A stretch of DNA of 7,936 bases, from NCBI GenBank assembly GCA_002688875.1, contig NZDU01000020.1:1-7936 (forward strand). Direction: 5' to 3'. The translations under genes were made by a program, and so were the position numbers. The notes below the pieces were generated by a model, which saw nothing but the letters and a program-made list of their open reading frames with translations, ran no database searches and was not told the origin of the DNA. Shown here piece after piece: positions 4,307-7,936 of this stretch. The first letter of the stretch is position 1. Each line of letters opens with the position of its first letter. The stretch is from Candidatus Pacearchaeota archaeon. GTDB taxonomy: Archaea > Nanobdellota > Nanobdellia > Pacearchaeales > GW2011-AR1.

Positions 4307-5689
4307 TTAGTTATCTGGTTCGTTGATATAAAAACTTCTGTTGGATGTTACTTCTTTTAGTTTGCCTTCTTTTTCGTAGGTGGCTATTGCGCTTGGGAGT
4401 TCGAACTTGCCGACTACTCCTATTTTTGAGTAGATGATGTAGGTGAAGATACGGGATTCCCCTTTGCTTAGAGAGTGGATGTTGTATTCTAGTCTTCTGT
4501 TTTTTAGGTCGATGTTTGAGGGGGGGATTGCTCCGAATTTTTCGTAGAGTTTTACTAGATGAGGAAGTTTGTCGGTGATTTTGATGTGTTCGATGTAATT
4601 TGTTGCTTTGGCTATGATTGATATTTTAAGGGCGAACTGGCCCCCTTTTGTTTTTACGAAGCTGACTTTCTTTTTTAATTCTAGATCTGAGTAGATAGAT
4701 TTTCTGATTATTATTATTCCTATGATTATTAGTAAGATTATTATTAAGGGGAAGAACCAATTTGTTTTTGTTATTATTTTTAGTTCTTCGTTGGGGATTA
4801 GTTCTTTTTCCCAGATGTAGATTCTGGTTAGGCCTTGGGTTTCGGTGTTTGTTGGAGGGATGTTGTATGTTGTGAATAAATAAGATAATAGGTTTTTTTC
4901 TAGCCTTATGTTGATAGATTTTTTTATGTTTCCTAGATTTTTCTTGCTTATTTCTATTCTTTTTACTAAGATTCCTTCTTCTTCCTTAAGGGTTTCGATA
5001 TTTTCTTGTTCGAGAAAGTTTATTTGAGATTCTACGTTTGCATTATTGTTTTGTAGATTTATTTTTGTGTTTAATAAATATTTTCCGGAAGTTAGTAATT
5101 TTGTTTTTTCTTTGTTTAGATCTAGTTCTAAATCGATGTTTTCTTTTGGTTTTAGGTTTAGTGTTTGTTCTTTGTTAAAAAAGGCTGATTCAAAATTTAG
5201 AGAGAGGTCTTTTATTTCTAAATTGAGGTTGTTTTTTATGGTGATTGTGATTTTTTCTGATTTGGGGCTTATCTCATCAGGCAATATTGTGATCATTGAT
5301 TCAATTCCGATTATTTTTATCGAAAGTGATTCTTCTTGTAAGTCGTTGTTTGAGTCTCTTATTTTGTAGATAAAATTTAGGGGGAGTTCTCTTTTTGACA
5401 ATAGGGAAGGTTGGGGCATTATTTCTATGGTTATCTTTTTTGTTTCCTCGAATTCTATTTGAAAGTTGTTTGGAGTTATGTCTACGCCGACTAAGGAATA
5501 GATTTCGAATCTATCGGAATCTCCTAGGTTTTCTATGGTTAGTTCATAGGTTGCTGGTTCGTTAATGTCTGCTATGACGCTTGGTTGAATTGGGGTGCTT
5601 GAGACTTCTAGGTTTATTGCTAAGATTAAAGGTAATAAAGATGTTATTAAGAGTAAAACTATGCTTGAAAGGATAACCTGTTTTTTCAT
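4307..5689 (-). CDS. Secretory-type protein with a central membrane helix and beta domains
   Basis: The 460-residue protein starts with a signal peptide (about residues 1-24: MKKQ, then a Leu/Ile-rich core ending LILA). Residues about 25-305 are Asn/Lys/Glu-rich beta structure resembling repeated Ig-like or CARDB-like modules (for example PATYELTIENLGDSDRF). A single strong membrane helix covers about 311-328 (FFPLIIILLIIIGIIII), followed by basic RKS and KKK, so the C-terminus should lie in the cytoplasm. Residues about 340-445 (KITDKLPHLVKL, then SLSKGESRIFTYIIY) resemble a DUF11-type beta-sandwich. A TATA box (5712-5717) lies about 25 bases before the ATG. It is probably an envelope-anchored structural or scaffold protein; no enzyme motif is seen. 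Similar architectures are known as uncharacterised archaeal membrane proteins. Confidence 0.8.
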   Translation of the reverse strand: MKKQVILSSIVLLLITSLLPLILAINLEVSSTPIQPSVIADINEPATYELTIENLGDSDRFEIYSLVGVDITPNNFQIEFEETKKITIEIMPQPSLLSKRELPLNFIYKIRDSNNDLQEESLSIKIIGIESMITILPDEISPKSEKITITIKNNLNLEIKDLSLNFESAFFNKEQTLNLKPKENIDLELDLNKEKTKLLTSGKYLLNTKINLQNNNANVESQINFLEQENIETLKEEEGILVKRIEISKKNLGNIKKSINIRLEKNLLSYLFTTYNIPPTNTETQGLTRIYIWEKELIPNEELKIITKTNWFFPLIIILLIIIGIIIIRKSIYSDLELKKKVSFVKTKGGQFALKISIIAKATNYIEHIKITDKLPHLVKLYEKFGAIPPSNIDLKNRRLEYNIHSLSKGESRIFTYIIYSKIGVVGKFELPSAIATYEKEGKLKEVTSNRSFYINEPDN

Positions 5690-5711
5690 GAGGAGTTATA
5701 TGTTGGAGAAT

Positions 5712-5717
5712 TTATAA
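5712..5717 (-). promoter_or_regulatory. TATA box of the membrane protein gene
   Basis: The minus strand reads CCTTATAAAT with TTATAA centred about 25 bases ahead of the ATG at 5689. No Shine-Dalgarno is present, so the message is probably leaderless and separate from the upstream pair. Confidence 0.55.
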
Positions 5718-5740
5718 GGATGTAGGTGGGGTGGTATATA

Positions 5741-6244
5741 TTACCAATTATGTTGGCCTTCGATTGCTAGATAGGATTTCATAATTGAGATTATCTCGTT
5801 TATTTTTTCAGATAATTCTTCTTCGTGTTCTTCTATTCTTGATCTTATAATGTGTTTGTCGTAAATTTCTCTGAGTTTTTTCATAAATGTGTTGTCCCAT
5901 TCACTATCTGGATCTTTTATTAATACTGCTTTAAATTTTATTTCTAGTGATCCAGATTCTGTTGAGATTTCTTGCCCGTCTTTTTTTATTTTTATTTTCT
6001 CCATTCTTAAAATTAAATATTCTATCTCTATCTTGAATTGAAAATATTTTGATACATTTTTTATGGCTTCCCAGTTGATATGAATGTCTTTTGAATTGCC
6101 CTTGTTAACTTCCTCGTACTTTGATTCGAATACATTAAAGCCTTCATCCATGAAAACACCGAATAAGAATTCGTAAAAATCTTTGAAACCAAAAGGGCCT
6201 TGGTGTTTGACTTTACCTTTAAATACACTATCTTTTTCTGCCAT
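5741..6244 (-). CDS. Uncharacterised protein, second of a tandem paralogous pair
   Basis: The start is set at the ATG at 6242-6244 (protein MAEKDSVFKGKVK, 167 residues) rather than the upstream in-frame ATG at 6268. The shorter form aligns from residue 1 with its neighbour (MSEKDKVYKGKVK), avoids overlap and has a weak AGGA about 8 bases upstream. Shared blocks with the neighbour are FKDFYEFL, a Lys/Gly turn before SKD, YFKFEI-type strands, the YD(K/R)(H/Y)IIRSR-like helix and the end YLAIEGQ. The centre looks like antiparallel strands and the C-terminus a long helix. There is no Cys, signal peptide or membrane helix. The two genes are separated by 4 bases, so they form an operon and the products may work as a heterodimer. 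I do not recognise the family. Confidence 0.75.
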   Translation of the reverse strand: MAEKDSVFKGKVKHQGPFGFKDFYEFLFGVFMDEGFNVFESKYEEVNKGNSKDIHINWEAIKNVSKYFQFKIEIEYLILRMEKIKIKKDGQEISTESGSLEIKFKAVLIKDPDSEWDNTFMKKLREIYDKHIIRSRIEEHEEELSEKINEIISIMKSYLAIEGQHNW

Positions 6245-6248
6245 ATTT

Positions 6249-6752
6249 TTATCCTGACTGGCCTTCAACTGCTAAGAATGACTTCGCTTGATTTGCCACC
6301 TCTATTGTTTCTTCCCAGACTTTTATCCCGTAATCGTCCACTCTAGATTTTATTATGTATCGGTCATAGACTCCCCTTAGGAATTTCCAGAAAGGGTTAT
6401 TTTCCCATCTGTTTTCCCAATCTTTGATAATAAATGCGTCAAATCTTAATTCCATGGTTCCATTATCCATAGTTAACTCTTCTCCTTCTTTCTTAACCTT
6501 CATTTTTTTCATTCCGTAAATAAACCAATGAACTTTGATCTCAAATTTGAAATAATCTGAGACTTCTTTTGTTGCGGACCAGATTATCTCTAAATCTTTT
6601 GACTCTCCTTTCATTTTTTCTACGTATTTTGTTTCTATAATATCATAATTTTCGTCAACTAAATAGTCATATAGAAATTCGTAGAAGTCTTTGAAATTGA
6701 AAATTCCCGATTGCTTCACCTTGCCTTTGTATACCTTATCTTTTTCTGACAT
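6249..6752 (-). CDS. Uncharacterised protein, first of a tandem paralogous pair
   Basis: This is a 167-residue paralogue of the next gene, beginning MSEKDKVYKGKVKQSGIFNF and ending SFLAVEGQSG. It has many aromatic and charged residues (FKDFYEFLYDYL; several Trp in the second half such as ENRWENNPFWKFLRG), no Cys, and no signal or membrane segment. Strand-rich centre followed by helices around YDRYIIKSR and the C-terminal stretch. It is the promoter-proximal gene of the pair: TTTTAAATA (6784-6792) would start transcription about 10 bases before the ATG, leaving a very short leader with no ribosome site. The C-terminal (F/Y)LA(V/I)EGQ motif shared by both is a candidate family signature. Function unknown. 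Confidence 0.75.
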   Translation of the reverse strand: MSEKDKVYKGKVKQSGIFNFKDFYEFLYDYLVDENYDIIETKYVEKMKGESKDLEIIWSATKEVSDYFKFEIKVHWFIYGMKKMKVKKEGEELTMDNGTMELRFDAFIIKDWENRWENNPFWKFLRGVYDRYIIKSRVDDYGIKVWEETIEVANQAKSFLAVEGQSG

Positions 6753-6783
6753 TTTGACTCTTTTTAATATGAAGGATGAGGTG

Positions 6784-6792
6784 TATTTAAAA
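6784..6792 (-). promoter_or_regulatory. TATA box of the paralogous pair
   Basis: CTTTTAAATAC on the minus strand is centred 36 bases ahead of the ATG at 6752, predicting a leader of about 10 bases. A second A/T block (6761-6770) lies too close to the ATG to be preferred. Confidence 0.45.
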
Positions 6793-6832
6793 GTTTTTGT
6801 GGTTGAATTCCGAATCGGACTTGGTTGATTAG

Positions 6833-6854
6833 TTCATTAACCTTAGTTAATGAA
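6833..6854. terminator. 9-bp perfect hairpin between the CBS gene and the paralogous pair
   Basis: TTCATTAAC (6833-6841) pairs with GTTAATGAA (6846-6854) around CTTA. It lies in the 241-base gap downstream of the CBS gene (stop at 6994) and about 45 bases upstream of the TATA box of the pair, so it could be a terminator or an operator-like palindrome. I see no gene in the rest of this gap. Confidence 0.35.
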
Positions 6855-6993
6855 GGTCACACAATTCTCCCTTATCTTTTTGAAATGTGTTAAATTACTT
6901 CGATAATCGTTGGAAGACTCTGAATAGGGTTGTTCTTGTAGAGTTACCAAGACTAACTTTTAATTCCTGTGCAGAGATATTGGAGTGTTTGTG

Positions 6994-7527
6994 TTAATTA
7001 TTCCTACATTGATCGCAGAGTAATTGTCCGTTTAGATTATAGAGTAGATCGAGTTTTTCGCATTTGTCGCAGATGCCTTCTTTCATCATGTTTCCGACTT
7101 CTTTTTGTTCGAAGCCTTCTCTTGCTAGTTCGAATAGTTCGGGTTGTATTCTTAGAATGTCTTTTAGGGTTAGGATTCCGATTACTTGTTTCTTAATTAC
7201 AACTGGGAGTCTTCGGTATTTTGATTTTCTCATGGTTCTTACTGCGTCGTAGATATCTGCTGAGGGTCTTATGGTGGTTATTTTTCTTGTTGAGATGTCA
7301 ATTACTTTTACGTCTGAAAGGTCTCTTTTTTTGCTTAAAGCCCACATTACGTCTTTTTCGGTTATGATTCCTTTTAGGATTCCTTTTTCTTCTATGATTA
7401 AAGAGCCTACGCGTTTCTTGACCATTAAGTCTACGGCGGCTAAGAGTGATGTTTCGGGTTTTACTGATACGAAATTTCTGGCCATGACGTCTCCTGCTTT
7501 GATTCCGGTTTGTATGTTTGATTTCAT
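6994..7527 (-). CDS. CBS-pair protein with C-terminal zinc ribbon
   Basis: The 177-residue protein has two CBS domains. The first covers about residues 10-66 (GDVMARNFVSV ... GIITEKDV) and the second about 73-128 (VIDISTRKITTI ... RRLPVV ... GILTLKDIL). A zinc ribbon follows with C153-x2-C156 and C171-x2-C174 (CDKC, CDQC). CBS pairs bind adenine nucleotides or S-adenosylmethionine and act as cellular energy or ligand sensors. Free-standing CBS pairs with a zinc ribbon are common in archaea, and the ribbon suggests contact with nucleic acid or a protein partner. The ligand cannot be told from sequence. The ATG at 7527 fits a leaderless start from a TATA box about 27 bases upstream. No overlap with neighbours. 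Confidence 0.9.
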   Translation of the reverse strand: MKSNIQTGIKAGDVMARNFVSVKPETSLLAAVDLMVKKRVGSLIIEEKGILKGIITEKDVMWALSKKRDLSDVKVIDISTRKITTIRPSADIYDAVRTMRKSKYRRLPVVIKKQVIGILTLKDILRIQPELFELAREGFEQKEVGNMMKEGICDKCEKLDLLYNLNGQLLCDQCRNN

Positions 7528-7548
7528 GGTAATGAGATGGTTTTGAGG

Positions 7549-7560
7549 GTTTTATATTTA
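7549..7560 (-). promoter_or_regulatory. TATA box of the CBS gene
   Basis: The minus strand reads TAAATATAAAAC, centred about 27 bases before the ATG at 7527. No Shine-Dalgarno precedes the ATG. Confidence 0.55.
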
Positions 7561-7592
7561 GTTGTGATGGGATTTATAGTTTAGAAGGTTTT

Positions 7593-7694
7593 ATGAATGG
7601 TTATGCCATGACTACCTTGAGTGTAAAAGGGATTAAATCTGAAGAGTGTGAGCATGATATTTCTTACTTTCTGAATCCTCATCAAAATAGATAG
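7593..7694 (+). CDS. Possible 33-residue protein
   Basis: A short frame beginning MNGYAMTTLSVKGIKSEECE lies in the gap between the CBS gene and the partial gene at the right end. ATTTATA (7572-7578) is a possible TATA box, but it is about 18 bases before the first ATG and about 33 before the internal Met at 7608, so the spacing is off for either. The MTTLSVKG start is faintly like the first strand of small DNA-binding antitoxins, but the rest does not continue such a fold. It could be a truncated gene or chance. Nothing else is seen in this gap besides the CBS promoter. Confidence 0.22.
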   Translation: MNGYAMTTLSVKGIKSEECEHDISYFLNPHQNR

Positions 7695-7700
7695 TTTAAT

Positions 7701-7936
7701 CTATATTCTATAAATTTCTCTCGTGGATCTTATTATATATTCGTAGTCATCTGGAAACATCATACTGAAGCAATGTTCTAGTGTTTTATCTGGTAATTCT
7801 TGATGTCCTGGGGTGCCTCTTGAGACTCCAAATATTTTTGCATGAGGTGAAGAGGTTTTTAGATCAATAATTGATTGAAATTTTGTATCTTCTAAATGGA
7901 TTAAATAAGCATCGTAGTCTTTTGGAAAGTTGAATT
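7701..7936 (-). CDS. Uncharacterised protein, 3' part (runs off the window)
   Basis: The last 77 codons of a minus-strand gene are open to the window edge, with the stop TAG at 7701-7703. The peptide starts FNFPKDYDAYLIHLEDTKFQ and includes SIIDLKTSSP, GVSRGTPGHQELPD, FSMMFPDDYEYIIRS and the end TREIYRI. It is rich in aromatic and acidic residues with a steady coding feel and codon use like its neighbours. No family is recognised, and the N-terminal part lies outside the window. The Gly/Pro-rich GVSRGTPGHQ could be an active-site or ligand loop, but this is speculation. Confidence 0.55.
   Translation of the reverse strand, partial: FNFPKDYDAYLIHLEDTKFQSIIDLKTSSPHAKIFGVSRGTPGHQELPDKTLEHCFSMMFPDDYEYIIRSTREIYRI

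Noticed and set aside
5046..5369. Plus-strand frame of 107 codons
   Set aside because: Phe/Ser-rich shadow of the membrane protein gene on the other strand.
6245..6268. Longer start for the gene at 5741-6244
   Set aside because: It would overlap the upstream gene, and the paralogue aligns from the internal ATG at 6244.
6753..6993. Box C/D guide RNA or small ORF in the gap
   Set aside because: No convincing C/D box pair; the only short frame (19 codons, plus strand) overlaps the promoter of the paralogous pair.
6969..7546. Three plus-strand frames (6969-7196, 7064-7252, 7271-7546)
   Set aside because: All are antisense shadows of the CBS gene, which has clear domains.

Overview
The window looks like archaeal DNA, probably from a low-GC, small-genome lineage of the DPANN type (Woesearchaeota/Pacearchaeota-like). 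That placement is an inference. The signs are: a tRNA-Tyr with the archaeal C1-G72 pair and no encoded CCA; A/T-rich archaeal TATA boxes about 25-28 bases ahead of many start codons, so most genes look leaderless; a CBS-pair protein fused to a zinc ribbon; and mostly short proteins without clear relatives. No bacterial -35/-10 layout was seen.

Left part (1-1986). Two copies of the same cassette lie in the same orientation. Each has a PIN-domain ribonuclease gene on the plus strand (119-598 and 1033-1500) and, converging on it, a tiny gene of 47 or 44 codons on the minus strand (599-742 and 1760-1894). The two tiny genes share their first four residues, a C-terminal (D/N)P-x-A-M motif and nearly the same promoter. 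In copy 1 the two stop codons touch. In copy 2 a roughly 260-base block of stacked perfect hairpins (1501-1759) separates them. A related-looking cloverleaf (7-91) stands just ahead of the first PIN gene. A zinc-ribbon gene remnant (827-1000) lies between the cassettes.

Middle part (1987-4082). Four unrecognised genes: two minus-strand genes with near-twin promoters (1987-2277 and 2431-2655), then two plus-strand genes (2886-3173 and 3265-4002). The first plus-strand gene has an 8-bp inverted repeat flanking its TATA box.

tRNA boundary (4083-4248). The tRNA-Tyr gene is on the minus strand. Its last 25 bases plus 6 bases of flank are repeated directly downstream, but that second copy is split by a 48-bp double-hairpin insertion. 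tRNA 3' ends are common integration sites, so everything left of this point may be an acquired block.

Right part (4249-7936). All clear genes are on the minus strand and look more like resident chromosome: a secretory/membrane protein with one central transmembrane helix (4307-5689), a tandem pair of paralogous unknown proteins (5741-6244 and 6249-6752), a CBS-CBS-zinc-ribbon protein (6994-7527), and the 3' end of an unknown gene running off the window (7701-7936).

Most notable: the twin PIN/micro-ORF convergent cassettes, a candidate unconventional toxin-antitoxin-like system, and the hairpin-cluster elements sitting at gene 3' ends, one of which splits a tRNA fragment.
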